A stretch of DNA of 64,000 nucleotides from Alphaproteobacteria bacterium (GTDB lineage Bacteria > Pseudomonadota > Alphaproteobacteria > Ferrovibrionales > Ferrovibrionaceae). The position numbers and the translations under genes were made by a program. The number at the start of each line of letters is the position of its first letter. Position 1 is the first letter of the stretch. The stretch is from NCBI GenBank assembly GCA_017307375.1, contig JAFKFH010000006.1, positions 186,001-250,000 on the forward strand, in the 5' to 3' direction. The notes beneath the pieces were generated by a model. That model ran no database searches and was not told the origin of the DNA. It saw only the letters and a list, made by a program, of their open reading frames with translations. Positions 17,187 to 25,621 of this stretch are shown here, one piece after another.

Positions 17187-17295
17187 CGTTTCCTCCACTC
17201 CGGGTCCTTATGGCCTTCATTGCTACGAGCTTTGCCGGCGCCGATCCAAGACATGTGCGGACTGGCAGCGATACCGCCGCGATATGGCAGCGGCG

Positions 17296-18222
17296 TCAGC
17301 CGGGGAATGGCGTCGCGAGATCGCCGAGCGAGGCAAACAGCCGTTCCTGGGCGCGTTCGAGGAAACGGTCGATTTCGGCCTGGTGGCGGAAACCCGGCCG
17401 CTTGAGCGAGCGCAGCAGGTAGAGCGAACGCTTGATCGCCGGCCGCTCGATCCGGCGGCTGACCAGCGTCCCCTTGCGCAATTCGTCGATGGCCGTGCCG
17501 TAGGGCATGATCGAGGCCGCCGCGCCCCGCGCGGCCATCGCCTTCATCGCCGAGATCGACTGGGCCTCGAACGGCACGCGCAGGCTTAGGCCCTGCCGGT
17601 CGGCCTCGGCCTGGACCAGGCGGCGGATCAGATCGCGCGGTCCGGGCAGCACCAGGTCGAACGACAGCGCCTCGGTAAAGGTGATCGGGCCGACGGCGGT
17701 CTTTTGTGCCGGGGCGGTGACGAACAACAGCTCTTCTTCGAGGATCGGGCGGCGTTCCAGCCCGACGCGCTCGGCCGCCTCGTAGGCGAAGGTGATGTCG
17801 AGTTCGCCGCGCTCCAGCGTCTCGACCAGGATGAAGCTGAGTTCCTCGACCAGGCTGAGGAACACGTTGGGCATCTGCTCGCGCGCATCCAGCAGCAGGT
17901 CGGGGCCGATCTGCAGCATCAGGCTGGGGCTGAGCCCGAGGGTCAGCGTCTCGCGCGTGCTCTGGCCCAGCGCCTGCACGTCGGTCCGCGTCGCCTCGAT
18001 CTGGCGCAGGATGCTCAGCGCCCGTTCATGGAGCAGCGCGCCGGCCTCGGTCGGCAGCACGCCGCGCGAATGCCGTACCAGCAGGTCGACGCCGAGATCC
18101 TGTTCCAGTTGACGGATCTGCAGGCCCAGCGCCGGCTGGGCCACGTTCAGGGCCTCGGCCGCGCGGGTGATGTTGCCGGCCTCGACGACCTTGGCGAAAT
18201 AGCGGAGCTGACGAAGGTTAAT
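17296..18222 (-). CDS. LysR-family regulator with an apparent ATT start codon
   Basis: A 308-residue LysR regulator. The conserved N-terminus reads (I/M)NLRQLRYFAKVVEAGNIT then RAAEALNVAQPALGLQIRQL, a full helix-turn-helix close to Nac/CbbR-like members. Its first codon is ATT at 18222-18220; an in-frame TGA lies ten codons upstream (18252-18250) and no ATG, GTG, TTG or CTG occurs between. The first canonical codon downstream, GTG 18144, would delete half the DNA-binding domain. GAGGAACCAGGGCC gives a good ribosome site, and ATT overlaps the TAA of the EamA gene (ATTAA). The effector domain is complete, ending near RLFASLGDLATPFPG. Confidence 0.82.
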   Translation of the reverse strand: MNLRQLRYFAKVVEAGNITRAAEALNVAQPALGLQIRQLEQDLGVDLLVRHSRGVLPTEAGALLHERALSILRQIEATRTDVQALGQSTRETLTLGLSPSLMLQIGPDLLLDAREQMPNVFLSLVEELSFILVETLERGELDITFAYEAAERVGLERRPILEEELLFVTAPAQKTAVGPITFTEALSFDLVLPGPRDLIRRLVQAEADRQGLSLRVPFEAQSISAMKAMAARGAAASIMPYGTAIDELRKGTLVSRRIERPAIKRSLYLLRSLKRPGFRHQAEIDRFLERAQERLFASLGDLATPFPG

Positions 18223-19132
18223 GGCCCTGGTTCCTCGCTGGCGTGCGCGTCACCAACGTGATGCCGGCGACGATCAGTACGATCCCCAGCGCATGATAGG
18301 CGAAGAAGCGTTCGCCGAGCAGCAGGATTGCGGCGCCGGCGGAAAAGATCGGCATCAGGTGCATGAACATGCCGGTACGCGCCGGCCCCAGCGTCGCGAC
18401 CGCGCGATTCCACAGGATGTAGGCGAGCGCCGAGGGAAAGATCGCGAGATAGAGAATTGCCGAGACCACGTCCGGGGTCAGCGCCATCGGGCCCGCGGCA
18501 GGGATCTCCCAGGCGACCAGCGGCAGGTGGAACAGCGCGCCGAAGCCGACGGTTGTCCCGAGGAAGGCCATCGGTCGCAGCCTGGTCGGGCGCCACTTGA
18601 TCAGCACGGTATAGGCGGCCCAGAACGGCAGCCCCGCCAGGACCAGCAGGTCGCCGCGGTTGAGGCCGAGGTCGAACAGCCGTTCGGGCTGGCCTTGCGC
18701 GATGATCGTCAGCGCCCCGGCAAGCGAAATGCCGATGCCCAGCACCTGCCGGCCGTTCGGCCGATCGTGCAGGACGACGGCGGCGAGCAGGAAGGTCGCG
18801 ACCGGCATGAACGAGTTGATGAAGGCCGCGCTGATGACCGTCGTGTCATGCAGCGCCACATAGATGAAGCAGTTGAACGCGGTGACACCGACGGCGCCGA
18901 GAAAGGCGAGAAAAGGCAGTTCGCGCCGCCATTGCGCCGTATCCGCCCGGCCCTGGGCGATCGCGAACGGCAGCAGGATCACGAAGGCTGCGGCCCAGCG
19001 CCAGAACGACATCTGGAACGGTGGAATGGCATCGCGCATCGCCCGGGCAACGAGGAAGTTGCCGGCCCAGAACAGCGGCGGCAGTGCCGCCAGCAGCGGG
19101 GTGAGGCGCGCGGCCGGACCTGTGTCGATCAG
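18218..19132 (-). CDS. EamA/DMT-family transporter, probable CTG start
   Basis: About 304 residues with ten predicted helices and two EamA repeats; helix one is LTPLLAALPPLFWAGNFLVA and the second repeat starts near GDLLVLAGLPFWAAYTVLI. No ATG, GTG or TTG precedes helix one without running deep into the overlapping Rieske gene. CTG 19132-19130 overlaps the Rieske TGA (CTGA) and follows AGGCGGAGG, so it is the best start; the next ATG would remove helix one. In the aromatic block it may export a pathway intermediate or import substrate. Confidence 0.78.
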   Translation of the reverse strand: MIDTGPAARLTPLLAALPPLFWAGNFLVARAMRDAIPPFQMSFWRWAAAFVILLPFAIAQGRADTAQWRRELPFLAFLGAVGVTAFNCFIYVALHDTTVISAAFINSFMPVATFLLAAVVLHDRPNGRQVLGIGISLAGALTIIAQGQPERLFDLGLNRGDLLVLAGLPFWAAYTVLIKWRPTRLRPMAFLGTTVGFGALFHLPLVAWEIPAAGPMALTPDVVSAILYLAIFPSALAYILWNRAVATLGPARTGMFMHLMPIFSAGAAILLLGERFFAYHALGIVLIVAGITLVTRTPARNQGH

Positions 19133-20436
19133 GCCACGGCCTCCGCCTTGTCGGCGTAGAGCGCCGCTTCCTCGGGGCAGGCCCCCAGCACGCGCCAGTT
19201 GACGGCCTTGGGCACAACGCCTTCGAACGAGGCCAGCCTGGCCTGGGGCAGCCGTCCTTCGCCCGGCTGGCCGATGACGCGGCCGTGGTCGCGGAAGTCG
19301 ATCGCGGCGGCGACCATCAGCCGGCGGAAGCGGACGATGGCGATGTCGGAGGCGCCCAGCCGCTCGGCGCTGCGGTCGGCGATGGCACCCATCGATTCCC
19401 ACATCGCCATGTCCTGGTTGGGAATGCCGCGGATGCCGGTGAAGTCGCCGAGTTTCATCGCCAGGCGGTCCTGGCCGTAATCGTTCTCGCGCGTGCGACG
19501 GCTGGAAAAATCCGCGTTGAGGTCGATGCCGGGCTGGGCCACGTTGAACCTGCGCCAGGCTTCCTGGTCGATGCCGCCGGTCTCCGACCAGGCGATGAAG
19601 TGGAAATAGCTGTTCCGGTCGTCCTGCGGCACGATCACGCTGGCCACGTTGTAGGACGAGTTCGGCGGGATCAGTGCGGTGAACGGCGCGACATAGGTGG
19701 TGATGCGGACATAGTCGCTGGTCTGGGCGTTCTGGATCGGCTTGCGGATGGCGGCATAGCGCATGCCGTAGTTGGTCAGCTGCACCTGGATGCGTGGCGA
19801 CTTGTCGGTCGACGGGCGCAGCCAGTGGGTGTCGGCCGCCGCTGCGCCGGCGACGTCCGCCGGCCGCATGTCGGACGAATGCAGGCTGGACGAATGGGCC
19901 GAATCGATCTGTCCTTCCATGATCTGCGCCCAGTTGCAGGGCACCAGGATCTTGGTGATCGCGACCCGCGTCTGTGGCGTTGGTGCCCAGGGCGGCGGCT
20001 CGAATGCCGGCATCGTGTCGGCCGGGCCCATGTAGGTCCAGACGAAGCCGCCGGCCTCCCGCGTCGGATAGGCCTTGTGCCTCACCTTGCTGATGAACGA
20101 GGCGGCATCGGGCTCGGAGGCCATTTCGAGCACGTTGCCGTCAACGTCGAACTTCCAGCCGTGATAGAGGCAGCGCAGCCCGCAGTCCTCGTTCCGGCCG
20201 TAGACCAGCGACACCTTGCGATGCGGGCAGTTCTCGCCCAGCAGGCCGACCCGCCCCCTGGAATCGCGGAACGCCACGAGATCCTCGCCCAGCAGGCGGA
20301 CGCGCACCGGCTTGCCGTCTGCCTCGGCCACCTGCTCGGACAGCACCGCCGGGATCCAGTGCCGGCGCATCAGCTGGCCCATCGGCGCATTGCCCTCGAC
20401 CAGGCAGAGCAGCCCGTTTTCCTCGGCCGTCAGCAT
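19129..20436 (-). CDS. Rieske non-haem iron oxygenase, phthalate 4,5-dioxygenase-like
   Basis: A 435-residue oxygenase alpha subunit. The Rieske cluster is C70-P-H72 and C89-L-Y-H92 (CPHRKVSL; LRCLYHGW). Two iron histidines, H181 and H186, lie in DSAHSSSLH, preceded by the NWAQIMEGQ bridge region. The opening MLTAEENGLLCLVEGNAPMG and MRRHWIPAVLSEQ is characteristic of the phthalate 4,5-dioxygenase (Pht3/OphA2) subgroup. A strong GGAGGACGACGGGA site precedes ATG 20436. No flavin/ferredoxin reductase gene is nearby, so electrons must come from a reductase elsewhere. Operator 20467-20480 lies just upstream. Confidence 0.88.
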   Translation of the reverse strand: MLTAEENGLLCLVEGNAPMGQLMRRHWIPAVLSEQVAEADGKPVRVRLLGEDLVAFRDSRGRVGLLGENCPHRKVSLVYGRNEDCGLRCLYHGWKFDVDGNVLEMASEPDAASFISKVRHKAYPTREAGGFVWTYMGPADTMPAFEPPPWAPTPQTRVAITKILVPCNWAQIMEGQIDSAHSSSLHSSDMRPADVAGAAAADTHWLRPSTDKSPRIQVQLTNYGMRYAAIRKPIQNAQTSDYVRITTYVAPFTALIPPNSSYNVASVIVPQDDRNSYFHFIAWSETGGIDQEAWRRFNVAQPGIDLNADFSSRRTRENDYGQDRLAMKLGDFTGIRGIPNQDMAMWESMGAIADRSAERLGASDIAIVRFRRLMVAAAIDFRDHGRVIGQPGEGRLPQARLASFEGVVPKAVNWRVLGACPEEAALYADKAEAVA

Positions 20437-20466
20437 TCCCGTCGTCCTCCAAGGCGCGTCAGTTTA

Positions 20467-20533
20467 CTTAGTTTTCTAAGCAATATGTAGCGCGCCCATC
20501 GGAGTTTGTCGAGCCATTGTTAAGCTGGCTAAG
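20467..20533. promoter_or_regulatory. Operator pair between Rieske and MarR genes
   Basis: CTTAGTTTTCTAAG at 20467-20480 is a perfect-arm dyad 31 bases before the Rieske start. TTAAGCTGGCTAAG at 20520-20533 has the same 14-base geometry with one degenerate arm and lies 28 bases before the MarR start. Both match the site at 14964-14977. This arrangement suits a MarR repressor that controls its own gene, the oxygenase operon and the dehydrogenase gene. Confidence 0.6.
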
Positions 20534-20560
20534 GATCGCGGCTTGGGGCATGAATGCGCC

Positions 20561-21037
20561 ATGAAGAACCCGACCGATCTGCCCTTCGAGAACAGCGTCG
20601 GCTATCAGATCCGGATCACCCACCGGCTGGTGCAACGCTACCTTCAGTCGAAGATCGAGCCGCATGGCGTCACCCTCGGCATGTGGTACTTCCTGCGCGC
20701 CCTGTGGCATGAGGACGGGTTGACCCAGCGCGAGCTGTCGCGGCGGCTGGGCACGATGGAGCCGACCACGCTCACCGCCATCGCGGCGATGGAAAAGGCC
20801 GGGCTGGTGACGCGGGTGCGCAATGCGACCGATCGGCGCAAGCTGAACGTCTTTCTGACCGAGAAGGGGCGGGGCCTTAAGGCCGAGTTGCTGCCACTCG
20901 CCGTCGAGGTCGTGCATGCCGCGACCGACGGCTTCTCGCCGGCCGAGGTGCGCCAGTTCCTCAAATTCCTCGGTGCGATCCAGGGGAATGTCGGCCGCGA
21001 ACTGGCCGATGCCGCGCCCGAGGCCGAGCTCGACTAG
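20561..21037 (+). CDS. MarR-family transcriptional regulator
   Basis: A 158-residue winged-helix regulator: IRITHRLVQRYLQSKIEPHG dimer helix, LTQRELSRRLGTMEPTTLTA recognition region, then the wing NATDRRKLNVFLTEKGRG. ATG 20561 is preferred over an in-frame TTG at 20543. It is divergent from the Rieske operon, with two CTTAG-type dyads in the gap. MarR proteins commonly release DNA on binding aromatic acids, which fits a phthalate-like block. Confidence 0.9.
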   Translation: MKNPTDLPFENSVGYQIRITHRLVQRYLQSKIEPHGVTLGMWYFLRALWHEDGLTQRELSRRLGTMEPTTLTAIAAMEKAGLVTRVRNATDRRKLNVFLTEKGRGLKAELLPLAVEVVHAATDGFSPAEVRQFLKFLGAIQGNVGRELADAAPEAELD

Positions 21038-21064
21038 CCGCTATCACGAAAAACTTCTGAGAGC

Positions 21065-21083
21065 CCAAGGCAGATTGTCTTGG
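21065..21083. promoter_or_regulatory. Imperfect dyad upstream of the thiamine-diphosphate enzyme operon
   Basis: CCAAGGCA-GAT-TGTCTTGG has eight-base arms with seven matches. It lies in the 151-base gap after the MarR gene, about 105 bases before the next start, where an operator or 5' leader element would be expected. No gene is seen in the gap. Confidence 0.3.
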
Positions 21084-21188
21084 ACCCTGGCAGCCCCGTA
21101 AGGCTCAATCGCCGACAATAAGGCGCCGAACCATCCCCTGGCATTCGGTGGCCGCGCAGGATTGAGGAAACCAGCGGGAGGGTGCGTG

Positions 21189-23015
21189 ATGCGCCACCAG
21201 GCGATGTCTGCCGTCGCAGCCGGCGAAGCGGCCGACCACCAGGTCTTGCAGCCGATCGAGCGGCCGGTCGGGACCGAGGCGGGACCGGCGCGCTTCGGCA
21301 GCGACGTGGTCGCCGACACGTTGCGGGCGCTCGAATTTCCCTATATCGCGCTGAACCCCGGCGCCAGCTTCCGCGGCCTGCATGACAGCCTGGTCAACCA
21401 CCTGGGCAATCAGCGGCCGAGCATGATGCTGTGCCTGCACGAGGAACACGCGGTGGCGATCGCGCAGGGCTATGCCAAGGTCACCGGCCGGGCGATGGCG
21501 GTTGCCGTGCATTCCAACGTCGGGCTGATGCACGCCACCATGGCGATGTTCAATGCCTGGTGCGATCGCATGCCGGTCGTGGTGATCGGCGCGACCGGCC
21601 CGGTCGATGCCGCGATGCGCCGCCCCTGGATCGACTGGATCCATACCGCCCGCGACCAGGGGGCACTGGTCCGTCCCTACGTCAAGTGGGATGACCAGCC
21701 GGCGTCGCCCAAGGCCGCGCGCGAGGCGCTGATGCGCGGCACCTGGCTTGCCGAGGCCGCGCCGCGCGGGCCGGTCTACATCAATCTCGATGCCGAGATG
21801 CAGGAAGCCGCGATCGAAGCGCCGCTGCCCGCGGTCGATGCCGCCCGCTTCCGCCCGGCGGTCGCCACCGCCGCGCCGGCCGATGCGATCCAGAACTGCG
21901 TCGAAATCCTGCGCGGCGCCGAACGTCCGGTGATGCTGGTCGGCCGGGTCGGCCGCGACGAGGCCGGCTGGCGCCAGCGCATCGTGCTGGCCGAGACGCT
22001 GGGCCTGCGCGTGATCACCGACCTGAAGGTCGGCGCCGGCTTTCCCACTGACCACTTCCTGCATGTCGGTGCGCCCGGGATCTTTGCCGGGCCGGCGGCC
22101 CAGGCGGCACTCGCCGAGGCGGACGTGGTGCTGAGCCTCGATTGGGTCGACCTCGCCGGCACGCTGACCACAGCGCTGGGCGACCGCCCGGCACCGACCG
22201 TCATCCAGGTCTCGGTCGATCAGCAGATCCACAACGGCTGGAGCATGGATCACCAAGGGCTCGCCCCGGTCGACATTCATCTCGGCACCGAGCCCGAGAC
22301 GGCGGTGGCGGCGATGGTGCTGCTGCTCGAATCCGCGGCTGCGCCGGCCGAACGGCCGCCCGTCGTGCCGGCGCCCGCGCCGCTGGCCGACGAAGGGAAG
22401 ATCTCGGTCGAGCACCTGGCCCTGGCCTTGCGCCACACGGTCGCCGCCCGGGACGTATCGCTCACGCATCTGCCGCTTTCCTGGAACGGGGCGTGGTGGC
22501 CGTTCCGCCATCCGCTCGACTTCCTCGGTTCCGATGGCGGCGGCGGCATCGGCGGCGGGCCTGGCATTTCGGTCGGGGCGGCGCTGGCGCTGCGCGACGC
22601 CGCCACGGGCCGCCTGCCCGTGGCGATCTGCGGCGACGGCGACTTCCTGATGGGGGTGACATCGCTGTGGACGGCGGTGCACTACCGCATCCCCTTGCTG
22701 ATCGTGATCGCCAACAACCAGTCGTTCTTCAACGACGAGGTCCACCAGGAACGGGTGGCGCGCCAGCGAAACCGGCCGGTCGAGAACAAGTGGATCGGCC
22801 AGCGCATGGTCGATCCGGAGATCGACCTGGCACAACTGGCCCGCGCCCAGGGCGCGGAGGGCTTCGGGCCGGTTCACGACCGCGCGGATCTGGTCGCGGT
22901 CTTCCAGGCCGCGATCCGGGCGGTCGACGCCGGCGGCGTCGCGGTCGTCGATGTCCGGGTCGAGCCCGGCTATACCCCGGCGATGACCACCGCGCTGACG
23001 CGGAGCGGACAATGA
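21189..23015 (+). CDS. Thiamine-diphosphate-dependent enzyme, acetolactate synthase/benzoylformate decarboxylase family
   Basis: A 608-residue enzyme with the three usual domains. The N-terminal domain carries the activating glutamate in LHEEHAVAIAQGYAKVTG (about residue 85), a central domain begins near residue 215, and the C-terminal domain binds the cofactor through AICGDGDFLMGV followed by VIANNQSFF. ATG 21189 follows GGGAGGG. It leads an operon with an ABC importer and an aldehyde dehydrogenase, so decarboxylation of a 2-oxo acid to an aldehyde is a reasonable guess; C-C lyase or ligase activity is also possible. Stop and next start overlap (ATGA). Confidence 0.85.
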   Translation: MRHQAMSAVAAGEAADHQVLQPIERPVGTEAGPARFGSDVVADTLRALEFPYIALNPGASFRGLHDSLVNHLGNQRPSMMLCLHEEHAVAIAQGYAKVTGRAMAVAVHSNVGLMHATMAMFNAWCDRMPVVVIGATGPVDAAMRRPWIDWIHTARDQGALVRPYVKWDDQPASPKAAREALMRGTWLAEAAPRGPVYINLDAEMQEAAIEAPLPAVDAARFRPAVATAAPADAIQNCVEILRGAERPVMLVGRVGRDEAGWRQRIVLAETLGLRVITDLKVGAGFPTDHFLHVGAPGIFAGPAAQAALAEADVVLSLDWVDLAGTLTTALGDRPAPTVIQVSVDQQIHNGWSMDHQGLAPVDIHLGTEPETAVAAMVLLLESAAAPAERPPVVPAPAPLADEGKISVEHLALALRHTVAARDVSLTHLPLSWNGAWWPFRHPLDFLGSDGGGGIGGGPGISVGAALALRDAATGRLPVAICGDGDFLMGVTSLWTAVHYRIPLLIVIANNQSFFNDEVHQERVARQRNRPVENKWIGQRMVDPEIDLAQLARAQGAEGFGPVHDRADLVAVFQAAIRAVDAGGVAVVDVRVEPGYTPAMTTALTRSGQ

Positions 23016-23860
23016 GCGCCAAGGTGATGCCCTTCGCCCCTCAGGCCACCATGGAAATGCCGATCCTCGTCGTCGAGGACGTCGTCAAGCGCTTCGATAC
23101 GCCCGAAGGGCCGCTTACCGCCGTCGACCACATGTCGTTCAGCGTGCGCGAGGGCGAGTTCGTCTCGATCATCGGCCCGTCGGGCTGTGGCAAGTCGACG
23201 CTGTTCAGCGTGCTGGGCGGGCTGGTCGGCGGCTATGAGGGCAAGGTCACGATCGAGGGCCAGCCGATTGCCGGACCGCACCCGGCCATCGGCATGGTGT
23301 TTCAGGAGGATTCGACCTTTCCCTGGCGCAGCGTCCTCGACAACGTCGCCTTCCCGCTGGAGATCCAGGGCATGTCCAGGGCCGACCGCTATGCGCGGGC
23401 CCGGCATTTCATCGCCATGGTCGGTCTGGAAGGGTTCGAGAAACGTTTTCCCGCCGAGCTTTCGGGCGGCATGCGCCAGCGCGTCTCGATCGCGCGGACG
23501 CTGGCCTTCCAGCCCAAGATCCTGCTGATGGACGAACCGTTCGGCGCCCTCGACGAACAGACGCGCCTGTTGCTGGGCGACAAGGTGTTGCAGATTCAGC
23601 AGCAGCTGCGCCAGACCATGCTGCTGATCACCCATTCGATCTCCGAGGCGGTGCAGCTCTCCGATCGTATCGTCGTGATGACCTATCGTCCCGGCCGGGT
23701 GAAGCGGATCATCGACATCGACCTGCCCCGGCCGCGCTCGATCGACGTGGTTTCGAGCGAGGCGTTCGGGCGCTATGTCGCCGCGATCTGGAGCGACCTG
23801 CGCGACGAGGCCAGCCGAGGCATGAACGATGCCGAGGCGCGCCAGCGGTCGTCGTCATGA
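23012..23860 (+). CDS. ABC transporter ATP-binding protein, SsuB/TauB type
   Basis: A 282-residue ATPase with Walker A GPSGCGKST, VFQEDSTFPW after the Q-loop, signature LSGGMRQRVSIARTL, Walker B ILLMDEPFGALD and ITHSISEAVQ. FPWR after the Q-loop again marks the nitrate/sulfonate class. The C-terminal tail past residue 225 is slightly longer than usual. ATG 23012 overlaps the thiamine enzyme stop and its own stop overlaps the first permease. It is the only ATPase for the two permeases that follow. Confidence 0.92.
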   Translation: MSAKVMPFAPQATMEMPILVVEDVVKRFDTPEGPLTAVDHMSFSVREGEFVSIIGPSGCGKSTLFSVLGGLVGGYEGKVTIEGQPIAGPHPAIGMVFQEDSTFPWRSVLDNVAFPLEIQGMSRADRYARARHFIAMVGLEGFEKRFPAELSGGMRQRVSIARTLAFQPKILLMDEPFGALDEQTRLLLGDKVLQIQQQLRQTMLLITHSISEAVQLSDRIVVMTYRPGRVKRIIDIDLPRPRSIDVVSSEAFGRYVAAIWSDLRDEASRGMNDAEARQRSSS

Positions 23861-24621
23861 GGGAGGCGCGCCGGTACCGCCTGCCGCCGATCGCCTTCGG
23901 CCTGGGCACGGTGATCCTGGCCTTTGCCGTGATCGAAGTCCTGATCCGCGCCGACGTGATCAGCCAGTACGTGATGCCGACGCCCTGGCAGGTGCTGCTG
24001 TCGTTCGGCCGTGTCGTCGCCGAGGAGGATATCCCGCATCGCTTCCTGGCGACCGCCGGCGAGTGCCTCGCGGCGGGCGCGCTGATGTCGGTTTTCGGCA
24101 TGCTGCTCGGGGTCGCGCTCTATCGTTTCCGCCTGCTGCGCGCCGCCACCGAAACCTGGGTCGCGGCCTTCGCCGCCGCGCCGCTGGTGCTGGCCTATCC
24201 GCTGTTCCTGGTGATCTTCGGTCGCACTGCCTGGACGATCATCATGATCGGCTTCCTGTCCGGCCTGGCGCCGGTCGCGCTGAAGACGCTCGAGGGGTTG
24301 ACCGGCGTGCGTCCCGCGCTGCTCAACGTCGGCCGCTCGTTTCGCCTGACGCCGGCCCAGCAGTTCTGGAAGGTGCTGTTCCCGGCCGCGGTGCCGACGA
24401 TTTTCGTCGGCTTCCGGCTCGGTTTCATCTTCGCGCTGATCAACGTGGTCGGCGTCGAATTCCTGATCAATTTCGGCGGGCTGGGTCAGCTGATCAACGA
24501 GCTGGCAGAACGCTACGACCTGCCCGGCACCTATGCCGCGATCACTTTCGTCATCCTCGTCAGCGTCCTGTTCTTCATCGCGCTGGAAGGAATCGAACGC
24601 TGGCTGCGACCGGCGTCATGA
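23857..24621 (+). CDS. ABC transporter permease (first of two)
   Basis: A 254-residue SsuC-type inner-membrane subunit with about six helices, opening with PPIAFGLGTVILAFAVIEVL. The coupling-loop region reads LKTLEGLTGVRPALLNVGRS with LTPAQQFWKVLFPAAVPTI. It overlaps the ATPase gene by ATGA. It differs clearly from the second permease at 25622, so the importer core is probably a heterodimer rather than the usual homodimer. Confidence 0.9.
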   Translation: MREARRYRLPPIAFGLGTVILAFAVIEVLIRADVISQYVMPTPWQVLLSFGRVVAEEDIPHRFLATAGECLAAGALMSVFGMLLGVALYRFRLLRAATETWVAAFAAAPLVLAYPLFLVIFGRTAWTIIMIGFLSGLAPVALKTLEGLTGVRPALLNVGRSFRLTPAQQFWKVLFPAAVPTIFVGFRLGFIFALINVVGVEFLINFGGLGQLINELAERYDLPGTYAAITFVILVSVLFFIALEGIERWLRPAS

Positions 24622-24644
24622 GAGAATTCTTAGGGAGGAGAACC

Positions 24645-25607
24645 ATGAAGAAGACGATAGCGGCGATAGCCGGCACGCTGATGGCGCTGGGGCTGATGCA
24701 GACGCCAGCAGCCAATGCCCAGGACGTGCTGCGGCTGGCCATCGGCCAGCGCGGCAACTGGGATACCTCGGTCTCCGAGCTCGGCCAGCGGGCGGGCATC
24801 TTCAAGAAGCACGGTCTCGAACTGAAGATCCTCTATACCCAGGGCGGCGGCGAAACCCAGCAGGCCGTGATATCGGGCAGCGTCGAGGTCGGCATCGCAG
24901 CCGGCATCATGGGGGTCATCTCGGCCTTCGGCAAGAATGCGCCGGTCCGCATCATCGGTGCCGAGACGACCGGCGGCGCCGACCTCTTCTGGTACGTCAA
25001 GGCGGACTCGCCGTTGAAGACCCTGAAGGACCTGGAAGGCAAGACCGTCGCCTATTCGACCAACGGTTCGTCGACCCATGGCGTGGTCATGGCCTATCAG
25101 AACGAGAACGGGATCAAGATGAAGCCGGTGACGACCGGCGGCCCGGCCGCGACCCTGACCCAGGTGATGTCGGGCCAGATCGACGTCGGCTGGTCGGCGC
25201 CGCCCTTCGGCCTCGACCTGCTCGACCAGGGCAAGATCCGCATCATCGCCAGCGGCGAGGATGCCGCCGCGTTCCGCGGCCAGACGGTGCGTCTCAACAT
25301 CACCAACGTCCAGACGCTGAAGGCCAAGAAGGATCAGATCGTCCGCTACATGACGGCCTATCGCGAGACCGTCGACTGGATGTACTCGAGCCCCGATGCG
25401 ATCAAGGCCTACGCCGAATTCGTCGGTATCCCCGAGGCGATCGCCAGGCGGACGCGCGACGAGTTCTTCCCCAAGAAGGCGATCGACCCGGACAAGATCG
25501 TCGGGCTCGACGCGGTGATGCCCGATGCCGTCGCGCTCAAATACATCCCCGCGCCGCTGACCAAGGATCAGCTGGCCGAGCTGATCCAGATCCCGCCGCG
25601 GCAGTAA
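24645..25607 (+). CDS. ABC transporter substrate-binding protein, NMT1/SsuA type
   Basis: A 320-residue Sec-exported binding protein: MKKTIAAIAGTLMALGL leader, cleavage after AANA near residue 25. An excellent AGGGAGGAG site precedes ATG 24645. RLAIGQRGNWDTSVSELGQR and FKKHGLELKILYTQGGGETQ are typical lobe-one segments. It lies between the two permease genes of its own importer. The ligand is unknown; the operon's 2-oxo-acid-type enzyme and aldehyde dehydrogenase suggest a small carboxylate. Confidence 0.9.
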   Translation: MKKTIAAIAGTLMALGLMQTPAANAQDVLRLAIGQRGNWDTSVSELGQRAGIFKKHGLELKILYTQGGGETQQAVISGSVEVGIAAGIMGVISAFGKNAPVRIIGAETTGGADLFWYVKADSPLKTLKDLEGKTVAYSTNGSSTHGVVMAYQNENGIKMKPVTTGGPAATLTQVMSGQIDVGWSAPPFGLDLLDQGKIRIIASGEDAAAFRGQTVRLNITNVQTLKAKKDQIVRYMTAYRETVDWMYSSPDAIKAYAEFVGIPEAIARRTRDEFFPKKAIDPDKIVGLDAVMPDAVALKYIPAPLTKDQLAELIQIPPRQ

Positions 25608-25621
25608 GGGAGCACCTGGCG

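Noticed and set aside
14965-17220. Leftward open frame of 751 codons
   Set aside because: Mostly antisense to the Gfo/Idh gene and out of frame with the decarboxylase-like gene; low-complexity, Arg/His-rich translation typical of GC-rich antisense frames.
24622-24632. AGAATTCT palindrome before the NMT1 binding protein
   Set aside because: Eight bases immediately beside a strong ribosome site, with no second copy; chance is enough to explain it.
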